From NCBI GenBank assembly GCA_946409545.1, contig CAMJWT010000001.1:62001-126000 (forward strand): a stretch of DNA of 64,000 nucleotides, given 5' to 3'. The number at the start of each line of letters is the position of its first letter. Positions within the stretch are counted from its first letter, which is position 1. The position numbers were made by a program, and so were the translations under genes. This stretch comes from RUG12783 sp946409545 (GTDB taxonomy: Bacteria; Bacillota_I; Bacilli_A; RF39; UBA660). Positions 1 through 8,349 of the stretch are shown one piece after another. The notes below the pieces were generated by a model. It was not told the DNA's origin, did no database searches, and saw nothing but the letters and a program-made list of their open reading frames with translations.

Positions 1-1
1 A

Positions 2-91
2 AGTGCAACAAGATTACTAAGAGAAGCTTTAGAGACAGAAGCAGACGTTATTTTCCAAAGTGCTCAAAACGCTGCATCAGTTTTAGGTTAG
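2..91 (+). CDS. 3' end of a WXG-like helical family protein (partial)
   Basis: Only the last 29 codons and a TAG stop are inside the window; the gene begins before base 1. The readable tail is rich in Ala, Glu and Gln and ends QSAQNAASVLG. That closely matches the tails of two complete proteins further on (KNAASILNTRS ending at 46563, and ATSVLSSK ending at 45154). I infer a fourth member of the same family, directly upstream of the complete member at 117 and 25 bases from it, so the two form a tandem pair. Function is unknown; the family is described under the gene at 117. Confidence 0.6.
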   Translation, partial: SATRLLREALETEADVIFQSAQNAASVLG

Positions 92-116
92 GAAGAAAGT
101 TAGGAGGAAATAGAAT

Positions 117-806
117 ATGGACGAATTTACTGGATATCATCCATTAGTTGCGAAACAACTAATAAAAGAATTTAAAGCAAAGGGAGATGAAATTTATAAT
201 AAAGTTGCAGCTGCTAATCAAAAAGTAATGAATAGTTTAGCAGACAACTGGTTTTCTCAAAACGCTATAAATTTTGGAACTGAAGAAAAACCATCATTAT
301 ACGAAGCACAAGCAGAAGTTGAAGTATTGTTTAAAAATACAATTTATCGTTGTGTTACTGCATATAATTTAGTAGCAGCAGCTCATGATGCTGATGCTTT
401 AGTTGATGATGAATATCCTTCTGAAGAAACAACTGTTGAAAATTATGCACCTCATGGTACTAATGATGTCTTTAATGACTTTAAAAGTATTGGTACAAAA
501 GATGGAAAAGTCTATACAGGTATGGATACTAAAATAGTTCCTCAATTATTAACGGAATATTCTGAACAAATAAAATCAATTATTCTAAATGATATGGAAT
601 CTATTCCAATGAATATTGCTTTTTATGACCCAGATGGAGCCCAAGTTCAAGCATTTAATGCTGGAGTAGAAGCTTTAAAAGCAACATTAACTGCAAAGAT
701 TGACGAAGTATCTAATAAATTAGATGAACACGCTTCTCAAGAACAAGAAATGGTTGAAGTTGGTGCTGAACAAGCTGCAGAAGCTATGGGTGGCGGAACA
801 GAATAA
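117..806 (+). CDS. WXG-like helical protein, possible type VII secretion substrate
   Basis: A 229-residue soluble protein, predicted mostly helical, with no signal peptide or membrane segment. Near residue 45 is a WxSxxA motif (W45-F-S-Q-N-A50, then F53-G54), like the turn of WXG100 proteins, and at 163-174 an IPxxIxFYDxDG motif. Both motifs recur at matching places in the proteins at 44477 and 45895, which defines a family of about 225 residues. The tail is Glu/Gln/Ala-rich and ends GGGTE. A strong Shine-Dalgarno (AGGAGGAAA) precedes the ATG. Size and WXG-like turn suggest an exported LXG/WXG-type protein, but this is inference; no named domain is recognised. Confidence 0.65.
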   Translation: MDEFTGYHPLVAKQLIKEFKAKGDEIYNKVAAANQKVMNSLADNWFSQNAINFGTEEKPSLYEAQAEVEVLFKNTIYRCVTAYNLVAAAHDADALVDDEYPSEETTVENYAPHGTNDVFNDFKSIGTKDGKVYTGMDTKIVPQLLTEYSEQIKSIILNDMESIPMNIAFYDPDGAQVQAFNAGVEALKATLTAKIDEVSNKLDEHASQEQEMVEVGAEQAAEAMGGGTE

Positions 807-822
807 TAGTAAAAAAGATAAT

Positions 823-856
823 AAAAAAATTCATATTATTAAATATGAATTTTTTT
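823..856. terminator. Bidirectional intrinsic terminator
   Basis: A perfect 15-bp inverted repeat (AAAAAAATTCATATT and its complement) around an ATTA loop gives a T-run on both strands. It sits between two genes that converge on it and can end both transcripts. Confidence 0.9.
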
Positions 857-1781
857 ATGTCTTAATTCCTTGATATGAATTACGTCTTACTAATTCTTTA
901 TCTATTTCATTTAGAACACAGAATTTTTTTAATAACCATTTAGGTTCTATTAATTCTTCTTTTTTAGGATCACCAGTAATTCTATTTATTACAATTTCAG
1001 GACGTAATAATTCTAATTGATCACAAACAATATTAACATACTCTTCTCTCGTTAATACATGAAAATGTTCTTTATTATATAATTCTTCTAGTTTTGTATT
1101 CTTTATAATATGCAGCATATGTATTTTAACCCCTTGAATATCAAGAGAATTAATATATTTGATGGTATTAATCATATCTTCTTTTGTTTCATAAGGAAGA
1201 CCATTTATGATATGAATGATAACGTTAATTCCCCTACTCCTTAGTTTTTTTACCATCAAATCAAATTCTTCTAGTGTTTCTCCCCTATTTATTAGTTCGT
1301 TTGTTTTTTTATTAATTGTTTGAAGACCTAATTCAATATTTAAAAAGGTCTTTTTACTTAACTCTTCTAAATAATTAAGACATTCTTCCGTAATAGCGTC
1401 ACTTCTTGTAGCAATATTTAGCCCTACTACATTGGGTATTTTTAAAGCCTCCTCATACTTTTTCTTTAATGTTTCAACATCTGCATAAGTATTAGTATTA
1501 GCTTGAAAATAAGCAATATACTTTGTATTTTTCCATTTATTATCCATTATTTCTTTTATTTCATAAAATTGTTCTGTTATTGATTTTTTAAGGCTTCCTG
1601 CAAAATCTCCACTACCTAAGGTTGAACAGTAAATACATCCCCCTACTCCCTTAGTTCCATCTTTATTAGGACAAGTAAATCCTCCATTAAGGCTTATCTT
1701 TGCAATTTTACAATTAAATAGATTTTTATAATAATAATCCAATGTATGGTATCTTTTATTAGTATTTGAATATTTAAACAT
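855..1781 (-). CDS. Radical SAM protein of the TIGR01212 (YtqA/YhcC) family
   Basis: A 308-residue radical SAM enzyme. Its cluster-binding cysteines are C37, C49 and C52 in CPNKDGTKGVGGCIYC. This spacing (C-x11-C-x2-C, rather than the usual C-x3-C-x2-C) and the following STLGSGDF are typical of the TIGR01212 family, which includes B. subtilis YtqA and E. coli YhcC. A TIM-barrel core follows, with the ELGLQT and GLPYET segments seen in related enzymes. The family should bind a 4Fe-4S cluster and cleave S-adenosylmethionine; the substrate is not certain, and RNA modification is suspected for relatives. The gene stands alone on the minus strand and shares the terminator with its convergent neighbour. 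Confidence 0.9.
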   Translation of the reverse strand: MFKYSNTNKRYHTLDYYYKNLFNCKIAKISLNGGFTCPNKDGTKGVGGCIYCSTLGSGDFAGSLKKSITEQFYEIKEIMDNKWKNTKYIAYFQANTNTYADVETLKKKYEEALKIPNVVGLNIATRSDAITEECLNYLEELSKKTFLNIELGLQTINKKTNELINRGETLEEFDLMVKKLRSRGINVIIHIINGLPYETKEDMINTIKYINSLDIQGVKIHMLHIIKNTKLEELYNKEHFHVLTREEYVNIVCDQLELLRPEIVINRITGDPKKEELIEPKWLLKKFCVLNEIDKELVRRNSYQGIKT

Positions 1782-1854
1782 ACTTCCCCTCTTCTATCGA
1801 TTATACACTAAATTAAATAATTCTACTTATTTTTTAATCAATTATCTTTTTTTA

Positions 1855-1863
1855 TGTTATAAT
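1855..1863 (+). promoter_or_regulatory. Extended -10 promoter
   Basis: TGTTATAAT, an extended -10 with perfect TATAAT and no good -35 box. It lies 16 bases before the ATG of the VanY-like gene, so the 5' leader is very short. The same TGTTATAAT appears upstream of several other genes in the window. Confidence 0.65.
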
Positions 1864-1879
1864 ATGATAGAGGTACTAT

Positions 1880-2998
1880 ATGAAAAAATATCGCCTAAAA
1901 AAGAAGAATACAGCTATTACCGTTTTCATATTACTGTTGATAATAATAACAATTATTAACCCTTTTGAAAGAAAGGCAAAATCAGATTTAATGAAATTGA
2001 ATTATCAAGAAGCAACAGTTGATTTTATTATCGATAACGGCTTAAAAAGTGAAACTTTAAAGCATGAATATAGTGAATTTGTTGATAAGAGAATTTTAGA
2101 TAAATCTTTTAAAAAAGAAAATTATTCAATATATTTAGATCTTGATTATTATGAAAAAAGTAATTCTGTTGATTTAGTTAATAAACTAATAGAAAAGAAG
2201 TATAGTACTGAAGAAATTAACCTAATATTAAAAAGTGGTAATAATAATACGATTGCTGAATTTGTTAAAAACAATAAGTATGAAAAGTTATCTGATTACC
2301 TAAAATATGATTATGCTAAACTAAGTTTAATTGATAGATACATCGAATATAAAGCTTCTAATGTGTGTACTTACAAAGATGCGATTATCTATGTAAATAT
2401 TGGCTTGGATAATGAAGCTTATGAAAATTATAGAGAAGTTGATAAATTTTCGTTATCAATGATTGTTAATAAACATAATAAATTATCAGAATCTTTTGTA
2501 CCAGATAATTTAGTTGATATACCACAAAGTTTAATAATAGGTAATGGAAAAGAGCAAGCTAACAAAGTAATGCTTGAAGCTTTTAGTAAAATGGCTACGG
2601 ATCTTACCAATGAAACAACTAAGAAGATTTATGCTAGTAATGCATATAGATCTTATGAAGATCAAGAAAAAATATACAATAAACTTCTTAAAGAAAAAGG
2701 TGAGAGCTATGTTAATAATTCTGTTTCTAAACCTGGTTTTTCGGAGCATCAAACAGGATTAGTATTAAACATAGATGTAGTAGGGGATTACAGTAAATCT
2801 GTAGAAAAAGAATGGTTGAAGAATAATGCACACAAATATGGCTTTATTCTTAGATATCCTGATAAAAAAGAAGATATAACGGGATATAAAGGAATAACTA
2901 AACAATATCGTTATGTTGGTGTTGAAATAGCAACATACATTGTTAAGAATAATATTACCTTTGAAGAATATTATGCCATGTTTTTAGATAAAGAATAG
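1880..2998 (+). CDS. VanY-like M15 family protein with degenerate active site
   Basis: A 372-residue protein with an N-terminal membrane anchor (residues about 11-28), a helical region, and a C-terminal fold of the D-Ala-D-Ala carboxypeptidase VanY/DacY (M15B) family: NAYRSYEDQ at 254-262, SEHQTGL at 288-294, GFILRYP at 321-327. Catalytic residues are largely lost. In active enzymes the motif reads SEHQxGLAxD and later EPWHxRYVG. Here His290 is kept, but the Asp zinc ligand is Asn297, the catalytic Glu position is Ile339 and the second His ligand is Gln342 (ITKQYRYVG). So the fold is extracytoplasmic and wall-facing, but the protein is unlikely to be an active zinc peptidase. It may bind peptidoglycan. 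The GH31 gene follows 12 bases later. Confidence 0.85.
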   Translation: MKKYRLKKKNTAITVFILLLIIITIINPFERKAKSDLMKLNYQEATVDFIIDNGLKSETLKHEYSEFVDKRILDKSFKKENYSIYLDLDYYEKSNSVDLVNKLIEKKYSTEEINLILKSGNNNTIAEFVKNNKYEKLSDYLKYDYAKLSLIDRYIEYKASNVCTYKDAIIYVNIGLDNEAYENYREVDKFSLSMIVNKHNKLSESFVPDNLVDIPQSLIIGNGKEQANKVMLEAFSKMATDLTNETTKKIYASNAYRSYEDQEKIYNKLLKEKGESYVNNSVSKPGFSEHQTGLVLNIDVVGDYSKSVEKEWLKNNAHKYGFILRYPDKKEDITGYKGITKQYRYVGVEIATYIVKNNITFEEYYAMFLDKE

Positions 2999-3010
2999 GA
3001 GAGGGAATAT

Positions 3011-5404
3011 ATGTACGATTTAGGAGAAAATTTTAAGAATAATCACCCTGAAAATTTAAAAGCTTTCGATAAATCAATTTTTATGGGGGAGAAGTATAGA
3101 ATTACCATATTGTCAGAAAGGTTAGTAAGGTTAGAATACGATCCGGATGGAAAGTTTTATGATATGGAAACTCCAATCGTTAAAAATAGGGTATTTCCTT
3201 ATCCAGAATTTGTTATCAAAGAAGATGAGAGTTCCTTTAACGTTGAAACAACATATATGAGTTTATTTTATAAAAAGAATGAACCATTTAATGAAAGAAC
3301 TTTATATGCAAACGTTAATAATACTAAAAATGTATGGTATTACGGAGATAATGAAGTTCAAAATTTCAAAAGCAGTGCTCGTTCTCTTGATGATACAAGT
3401 TCAATGCCTGAATTAAAAAAAGGATTATTCTCACCAATGGGATTTGCTACGATTGATGATACATATAGTATTTATTTAGATACTGGTAGTAACATTTTAA
3501 CAAATTCCTTACAAAATCATGTTGATTTATATTTGTTTGTTTATAATAAAGATTTTGGTCTATGTCTTAGAGATTATTTTATATTGTCAGGTCTTCCTGA
3601 AATGTTACCTCGTTATGCTCTTGGTAACTGGTGGAGTAAAGATACTGACTATACACAAAATGATGTATTAGGCTTAATGGATAAGTTTAAACGTAGTAGT
3701 ATTCCTATGTCAGTATTCTTACTTGATAATTTATGGTGTAAAAAAGATTATGAAAAATATCCTAAAGTAGAGCATACCTTTACTTTTGATGAAAAATATT
3801 TTGATAAACCAGAAGAACTAATTAAAGAAGTACATAATCGTGATACCAAAATTGGTGTTAAAATTGATCCTACAATGGGATTTTATCCAATGGATAAATA
3901 TTATGAAACAGCGACTCAATATATGGAAACAAATCCAGATGGTAGTATTAGTTTTAATCCATGGGATGCTAGAACAATGGATTTATATTTAAAATTATTT
4001 ATTCATCCATTAACAGCGATGGGTATTGATTTATTTTGGAACGATTATAATCCTACTGATGATAATAGTATGTTTATAATGAGCGATTATATGAATAAAG
4101 ATATGAAAGGTAATGGCAAGAGATCTATTATGCTTGCAAGAAATAGTGGAATTGCTGCTCATCGATATAATGTCCTTTATTCAGGTAGAAATCGTATAGA
4201 TTGGAAAGTGTTGAAACTATTACCTAGATATAATGCTTCTAGTTCTAACATTGGTGTTAGCTGGTGGAGTCATGATGTTGGTGGTAGTATTGGTGGTGTT
4301 GAAGATAGTGATTTATATATAAGAAGTGTTCAATTTGGCGTTTTTTCACCAATTTTAAGATTCAACACTGAAAGAGGTAAGTATTTTAAGAGAGAGCCAT
4401 GGAGATGGGATGTTGTTACTGATAATATTGTTACATATTATCTACAACTAAGACACAAGTTAATTCCTTATTTATATACAGAAGCTTATGAATATTCAAG
4501 AACAGGTTCAACTTTGATTAAACCTTTGTACTATAAAAATTTGGAATTATTTGATCATCCTTTCTTTGTACATCAATATTATTTTGGAAGATCATTTATG
4601 ATATCACCAATTATTTCACCAGTTGATGAAGTTATTAATAGAACAATTCAAAAGTATTATGTACCAGAAGGTATATGGTATGACTTTAAAACTGGTAAAC
4701 GTTATTTAGGTGATCATCAATATGTATCATTCTATAAAATAGAAGATTATCCAATCTTCGTATCTGGTGGTAGTGTTATTCCGCTTGCTGGTGAAAAGAG
4801 TTATATGTCTTATAAAAATCCAGTTGATTTTGATATCCATATCTTCCCAGGTAAGAGTAATAATTATCGATTATATGAAGATGATGGTGATGGATTCTCT
4901 TATAAAAACGGTAAATATTGTATAACAGAATACGATTATAACTATCGTAATAGTAACTATACATTAATTATTAGACCAGTAGAGGGAGATAGTAATATTC
5001 TTCCTGCTAAAAGAGATTATCGAATTATCTTTAGAAATACTAAACAAGCTGACAATGTTGTTGTATATGAAAATGATAAACAAATTGAACATGATACAAT
5101 GGTTACAGATAGTGACTTTATTGTAATGATTAAAGATGTTAGTACAAAGAGTCAGTTAACTATTAACTGTTATGGTCAAGATATAGAAATAGATGCTTTA
5201 ATGATTATTAAAGATGATATTGAAGGAATCTTATCTGATCTTAAGATTGAAACTAAGTTAAAAGATGAATTAGCAACAATTATCTTTAATGATGACTTGC
5301 CTTTAAGTAATAAGAGAATATTAGTTAAAAAATTAAAGAGAAAAGGATTAGATAGAAGAAGTATTAAAGTGTTCTTGAGATTATTAGATTACATGGAAAT
5401 GTAA
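3011..5404 (+). CDS. Glycoside hydrolase family 31 (alpha-glucosidase-like)
   Basis: A 797-residue cytoplasmic GH31 enzyme without signal peptide. Order: N-terminal beta-sandwich (about 1-195), catalytic barrel (200-530), distal beta-sandwich domains, then an unusual charged helical tail (about 720-797). The nucleophile is D345 in LFWNDYN and the general acid/base is D422 in SWWSHDVGG, both where GH31 retaining alpha-glucosidases have them. Substrate is probably an alpha-linked glucoside or oligosaccharide; xylosidase or galactosidase activity cannot be excluded. It is the second gene of a run that continues through the membrane protein at 5422. The Shine-Dalgarno GGAGAGGG overlaps the end of the previous gene. 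Confidence 0.92.
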   Translation: MYDLGENFKNNHPENLKAFDKSIFMGEKYRITILSERLVRLEYDPDGKFYDMETPIVKNRVFPYPEFVIKEDESSFNVETTYMSLFYKKNEPFNERTLYANVNNTKNVWYYGDNEVQNFKSSARSLDDTSSMPELKKGLFSPMGFATIDDTYSIYLDTGSNILTNSLQNHVDLYLFVYNKDFGLCLRDYFILSGLPEMLPRYALGNWWSKDTDYTQNDVLGLMDKFKRSSIPMSVFLLDNLWCKKDYEKYPKVEHTFTFDEKYFDKPEELIKEVHNRDTKIGVKIDPTMGFYPMDKYYETATQYMETNPDGSISFNPWDARTMDLYLKLFIHPLTAMGIDLFWNDYNPTDDNSMFIMSDYMNKDMKGNGKRSIMLARNSGIAAHRYNVLYSGRNRIDWKVLKLLPRYNASSSNIGVSWWSHDVGGSIGGVEDSDLYIRSVQFGVFSPILRFNTERGKYFKREPWRWDVVTDNIVTYYLQLRHKLIPYLYTEAYEYSRTGSTLIKPLYYKNLELFDHPFFVHQYYFGRSFMISPIISPVDEVINRTIQKYYVPEGIWYDFKTGKRYLGDHQYVSFYKIEDYPIFVSGGSVIPLAGEKSYMSYKNPVDFDIHIFPGKSNNYRLYEDDGDGFSYKNGKYCITEYDYNYRNSNYTLIIRPVEGDSNILPAKRDYRIIFRNTKQADNVVVYENDKQIEHDTMVTDSDFIVMIKDVSTKSQLTINCYGQDIEIDALMIIKDDIEGILSDLKIETKLKDELATIIFNDDLPLSNKRILVKKLKRKGLDRRSIKVFLRLLDYMEM

Positions 5405-5421
5405 TTGATTTAGGGGGAAAC

Positions 5422-5835
5422 ATGAATGATTTATTAAAGTTTTTTATTGAATTTATAGTTACTTTTGCTGTTGCTTTCACTTTCTATTATTTTGTTCTTA
5501 TTAAACAACATAAGAAAATAGATGAAAAGAAAGTACCAACAGAAATAAATATAATTCTTAAATATCACAAAATAGATTTAAAGAAGATTAACTATAAATC
5601 GTTATTAATTTCAGTTTCGATAGTTACATCGTTAATTCTATCAATTATTATAAATATTGTTTTTCACTTTATGCATAATAATATTTTGGTTGTTATAATT
5701 ACTTTAATTGTTTCATTACCAATTGCTTTAGTAGCTTATGATATTATAGGAAGAATATATGAAAAGAAAAGTAATGAAATAAAAAGTGATGAAGAAAAGA
5801 AAATAGAAAAGAAAAATAAAAACAAAAGAAAGTAG
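5422..5835 (+). CDS. Small membrane protein, unknown function
   Basis: A 137-residue protein with three probable membrane helices (about 7-27, 60-84, 88-110) and a strongly charged Lys/Glu-rich cytoplasmic tail (KKIEKKNKNKRK end). A conserved-looking KKVPTEINIILKYHKIDLKK segment lies between helices 1 and 2. I do not recognise the family. It is 17 bases behind the GH31 gene and is followed within 9 bases by the gene at 5845, so all appear co-transcribed. Confidence 0.75.
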   Translation: MNDLLKFFIEFIVTFAVAFTFYYFVLIKQHKKIDEKKVPTEINIILKYHKIDLKKINYKSLLISVSIVTSLILSIIINIVFHFMHNNILVVIITLIVSLPIALVAYDIIGRIYEKKSNEIKSDEEKKIEKKNKNKRK

Positions 5836-5844
5836 GTGAGATAT

Positions 5845-6480
5845 ATGAAATTTAGCGATTATTTATTCGATGATGGTGAAGATTATGAAAATCCTTATGA
5901 TTTAACATCTAAACTATTATTAATGGATAGTGCGTTAATGCAAATACATGCAAGTGGTAGATATGTCTCATCTAGTCTTCTTGATGCTGTAGTTGTTGAT
6001 AATAAAATAGATCCTTCATCAATTCAAATTGATGTCTTTGATGCTGAGAAGAACGAAAATGATTATGCTCAAGATATTATGGAGTTATGTGCTATAGGTG
6101 TTTGTGCATATAATCGTATGGGGGAGAGTGAAGGTTATCCTAAATATTTCACTTCATCTGAGTTTATACATGGATTAAGTGATAATATTGAACCTTTTAT
6201 TGCAAGGGAAGATATTCCAGAAGAAGTAAAAGATTATTACCGAACAATCTTTACTCTTCTAGATATAAAATATATGAATAATTATTTTGAAGAATTAAAG
6301 AAAAACGATGGTGGAAAAGGTAATGCTCGACAATTAATATATAGTACACCTCAAGGAAGAGCTTTTGCCAATAGTAATGATAATCCTAATGCGTTTACCT
6401 TTATTATAGCGATTCCTATAACTTTAGTTGTTTCTTATGTTCTTACGATGATTGTTATTATAATTATTAAAATGTTATAA
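5845..6480 (+). CDS. Tail-anchored protein resembling a degenerate kinase C-lobe
   Basis: A 211-residue protein with a C-terminal membrane helix (about 187-209). I chose the ATG after AGGTGAG rather than an upstream in-frame GTG that lies inside the Shine-Dalgarno. The soluble part reads like a decayed protein-kinase C-lobe: MDSALMQIHASGRYVSSSLLD in the place of the LHxxGxxHRDLxPxN loop, IQIDVFDA where DFG would be, and DYAQDIMELCAIGVCAYN where SDVYSLGVxxYE would be. All catalytic residues would be missing. EssB/YukC of type VII secretion is a membrane-anchored pseudokinase, so a link is tempting, but this is pattern matching by eye. A plain hypothetical membrane protein is the safe call. Confidence 0.6.
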   Translation: MKFSDYLFDDGEDYENPYDLTSKLLLMDSALMQIHASGRYVSSSLLDAVVVDNKIDPSSIQIDVFDAEKNENDYAQDIMELCAIGVCAYNRMGESEGYPKYFTSSEFIHGLSDNIEPFIAREDIPEEVKDYYRTIFTLLDIKYMNNYFEELKKNDGGKGNARQLIYSTPQGRAFANSNDNPNAFTFIIAIPITLVVSYVLTMIVIIIIKML

Positions 6481-6495
6481 AGGAAGGGAAAAGAT

Positions 6496-6882
6496 ATGGG
6501 ATTATTTGATGCTTTAAAAAAACATAAAGAGCAAAATCAAGATAAAGAAATATCAAGATCTGCTATTGATATAGTTAGACTGGTTGATGCTGGAGAAGTA
6601 TCTAAAGCTATGGATTTATTAAACAAAGGAATGTCTGTTTATGACAACTTTTCTCGTATAGTTGCTCAACAAATGGGGCTTCCTCCTGAAAGAGCAAATG
6701 AAGTTGCTTTTACTATTATGTCTCGTTTAACTGATAAATATATGCAGAGAAATGTTAATCAATTGCAACAATATCAACAAAGAGAGCAAAACTTTGTAAT
6801 GGAACAAGATGCTAAAAGGCAACAAGCCATACAAGAAGCACAAAATATAATGCAAGGAGAATCTTCCGGAATAAGAAGATAA
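6496..6882 (+). CDS. Small soluble coiled-coil protein, unknown function
   Basis: A 128-residue hydrophilic protein. Residues about 1-80 are helical, with the segment VDAGEVSKAMDLLNKGMSVYDN, and residues 85-128 are a Gln-rich coiled coil (NQLQQYQQREQNF). No signal or membrane segment. I do not recognise it. The Shine-Dalgarno AGGAAGGGAA lies just after the stop of the tail-anchored protein, and the unit ends in the hairpin that follows, so it is probably the last gene of the operon beginning with the VanY-like gene. Confidence 0.7.
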   Translation: MGLFDALKKHKEQNQDKEISRSAIDIVRLVDAGEVSKAMDLLNKGMSVYDNFSRIVAQQMGLPPERANEVAFTIMSRLTDKYMQRNVNQLQQYQQREQNFVMEQDAKRQQAIQEAQNIMQGESSGIRR

Positions 6883-6890
6883 TTAATAAA

Positions 6891-6955
6891 AAAAACACTT
6901 TACTTTTACATATAATTATGTTATTTTATATGTGACACGGAAGTGTTTTTATTTT
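6891..6955 (+). terminator. Long nested hairpin with T-run
   Basis: AAAAACACTT and AAGTGTTTTT form a perfect 10-bp outer stem, and ACATATAA/TTATATGT form an inner stem. A T-rich tail follows. It separates the upstream operon from secE. The loop is longer than usual for a simple terminator, so a role in the secE leader is also possible. Confidence 0.7.
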
Positions 6956-6973
6956 GGGGAAAAAGGAGAATAT

Positions 6974-7150
6974 ATGAAAGGTATTACAAAATTCTTTGGT
7001 GAAGTTAAAAAAGAATTATCTAAAGTTAAATGGCCAACAAAGAAAGATATGGTTAAATATTCAATTGCAACAATAGTCTTTGTTATATTTTTTGCTGCAT
7101 TTTTCTATTTAATTGGTGTATTAGTAGCTTTAGTTTCAAGATTGGTGTAG
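6974..7150 (+). CDS. secE: Preprotein translocase subunit SecE
   Basis: A 58-residue SecE with the classic FFGEVKKELSKVKWPTKKD amphipathic segment followed by one membrane helix (about 30-53). It clamps SecY in the SecYEG channel. I take the ATG behind AAAGGAGAA; an upstream in-frame GTG lies inside the preceding hairpin and would add residues with no SecE similarity. NusG follows 3 bases after the stop, the normal bacterial arrangement. Confidence 0.97.
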   Translation: MKGITKFFGEVKKELSKVKWPTKKDMVKYSIATIVFVIFFAAFFYLIGVLVALVSRLV

Positions 7151-7153
7151 TTT

Positions 7154-7690
7154 ATGGAAGAGAAAAAGTGGTATGTTGTTAATACATATTCTGGACATGA
7201 AAACAAAGTTAAAGAAAAACTTGAGATGCGTACAGAATCAATGGGATTACAAGATTACATCTTTAGAGTTATCGTTCCAGAACAAACTGTTGTAGAAGAA
7301 AAAGACGGTGTATCAAAAGAGAAAGTAAAGAAGATGTTTCCAGGTTATATTCTAGTTGAAATGATTATGACTGATGAAGCATGGTTTATTGTTCGTAATA
7401 CACCAGGTGTAACAGGATTTATTGGTTCATCTGGAAAAGGAGCTAAACCAACACCATTACAACCATATGAAGTTGAAACAATTCTTAATAATATGGGTAT
7501 TAGTCGTATTGATGCTCCAAACGAACTTAAAGAAGGAGATAAAATTAAGATTATTGATGGTCCATTCGTAGGTATGACTGGAACTATTGAATCAATAGAC
7601 TTAGAAAATAAGATTGTTAATGCACTTGTTGACTTATTCGGTCAAGAAACAAGTATTGAAGTAGAATTAAAACAAATTGACCGTGCTTAA
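7154..7690 (+). CDS. nusG: Transcription elongation/antitermination factor NusG
   Basis: A 178-residue NusG: NGN domain (WYVVNTYSGHENKVKEKL at the start, MFPGYILVEM near residue 63) and a C-terminal KOW domain (EGDKIKIIDGPFVGMTGTI, from about 126). It binds the RNA polymerase clamp and couples transcription to Rho, NusE or the ribosome. It directly follows secE and precedes the ribosomal protein operon, but a separate promoter lies between NusG and L11. Confidence 0.98.
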   Translation: MEEKKWYVVNTYSGHENKVKEKLEMRTESMGLQDYIFRVIVPEQTVVEEKDGVSKEKVKKMFPGYILVEMIMTDEAWFIVRNTPGVTGFIGSSGKGAKPTPLQPYEVETILNNMGISRIDAPNELKEGDKIKIIDGPFVGMTGTIESIDLENKIVNALVDLFGQETSIEVELKQIDRA

Positions 7691-7712
7691 TTAAAATATA
7701 AACAATATAGTA

Positions 7713-7741
7713 TTGATTTTTAATAAAAATAATGTTATTAT
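7713..7741 (+). promoter_or_regulatory. rplK operon promoter
   Basis: TTGATT, 17-base spacer, TATTAT, with TG just before the -10 (TGTTATTAT). The start point would be about 7748, which places the whole L1-binding element in the leader of rplK. CAATATAG and CTATATTG form an inverted pair flanking the promoter (7703-7710 and 7750-7757). Confidence 0.7.
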
Positions 7742-7773
7742 CATAGACGCTATATTGATTTATATATAGATTT

Positions 7774-7813
7774 AGTGGGAGAAAAAAGATAAGTGAAATA
7801 TTTCGTGACCACT
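7774..7813 (+). promoter_or_regulatory. L1-binding leader (23S rRNA L1-stalk mimic)
   Basis: AGTGGGAG at the 5' side and GTGACCACT at the 3' side pair through AGTGG/CCACT. The same GTGGGAG...CCAC arrangement is the L1-binding site of 23S rRNA helices 76-78, and L1 represses its own operon through such mimics in many bacteria. It lies between the promoter and the rplK Shine-Dalgarno. Excess free L1 would be expected to block rplK translation. Confidence 0.6.
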
Positions 7814-7848
7814 CGCGAAAACAAAATATTAAATAGGAGGTGTTTTTC

Positions 7849-8271
7849 GTGGCAAAGGAAGTTGTAAAAAAGATTAAACTTGATATTGAAGCAGGTAAAG
7901 CAAATCCAGCTCCACCAGTTGGTACTGTATTAGGTCCTGCAGGTATCAATTTACAAGAATTTTGTACAAAATATAATGAAGCAACAAGAGATAAGATGGG
8001 AGATCGTATTCCAGTAGAAATTACTGTATACGAAGATAGAACATTTGATTTTATCATTAAAACTCCACCAACAGGTTTCTTATTAAAGAAATATGCAAAG
8101 ATTAATAAAGGTTCAGCTAAAGGTAAGAGTGAAATAGTTGGTTCAATTACAGAAGCTCAATTACGTGAAATTGCTGAAACAAAATTACCAGATTTAAATG
8201 CCTATGATGTAGAATCTGCAATGAAAATTGTTGCAGGAACTGCTAAAAACATGGGAATTGAAATTAAATAA
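7849..8271 (+). CDS. rplK: 50S ribosomal protein L11
   Basis: A 140-residue L11, the normal length, with [30 protein letters not shown] near the N-terminus and the rRNA-binding C-terminal domain. It sits at the GTPase-associated centre with L10 and L7/L12. The start is GTG, eight bases behind a perfect AGGAGG; an earlier in-frame GTG overlaps that Shine-Dalgarno and is rejected. First gene of rplK-rplA. Confidence 0.97.
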   Translation: MAKEVVKKIKLDIEAGKANPAPPVGTVLGPAGINLQEFCTKYNEATRDKMGDRIPVEITVYEDRTFDFIIKTPPTGFLLKKYAKINKGSAKGKSEIVGSITEAQLREIAETKLPDLNAYDVESAMKIVAGTAKNMGIEIK

Positions 8272-8291
8272 ATAAAAACATAGATTTACTA

Positions 8292-8339
8292 TGTGGAAGG
8301 AAAGACACTTATCAAAAAAATAATTTCCGCTATACCACA
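8292..8339 (+). promoter_or_regulatory. Second L1-stalk-like element, between rplK and rplA
   Basis: TGTGGAAG and CTATACCACA pair as TGTGG/CCACA, with a second inner stem GGAAA/TTTCC (8299-8303 and 8324-8328). It resembles the GTGGGAG...AAATACCAC strands of the 23S L1 stalk more closely than the copy before rplK does on the 3' side. It ends one base before the rplA Shine-Dalgarno, well placed for translational control of L1 itself. Confidence 0.6.
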
Positions 8340-8349
8340 AGGAGGAAAA

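Noticed and set aside
7703..7757. Inverted pair CAATATAG/CTATATTG considered as a nusG terminator
   Set aside because: Arms are far apart, no T-run follows, and a good promoter lies between them.
8293..8349. GTG start extending L1 by 19 residues
   Set aside because: The extension is the L1-binding leader hairpin; the GGAGG-preceded ATG gives the standard L1 N-terminus.
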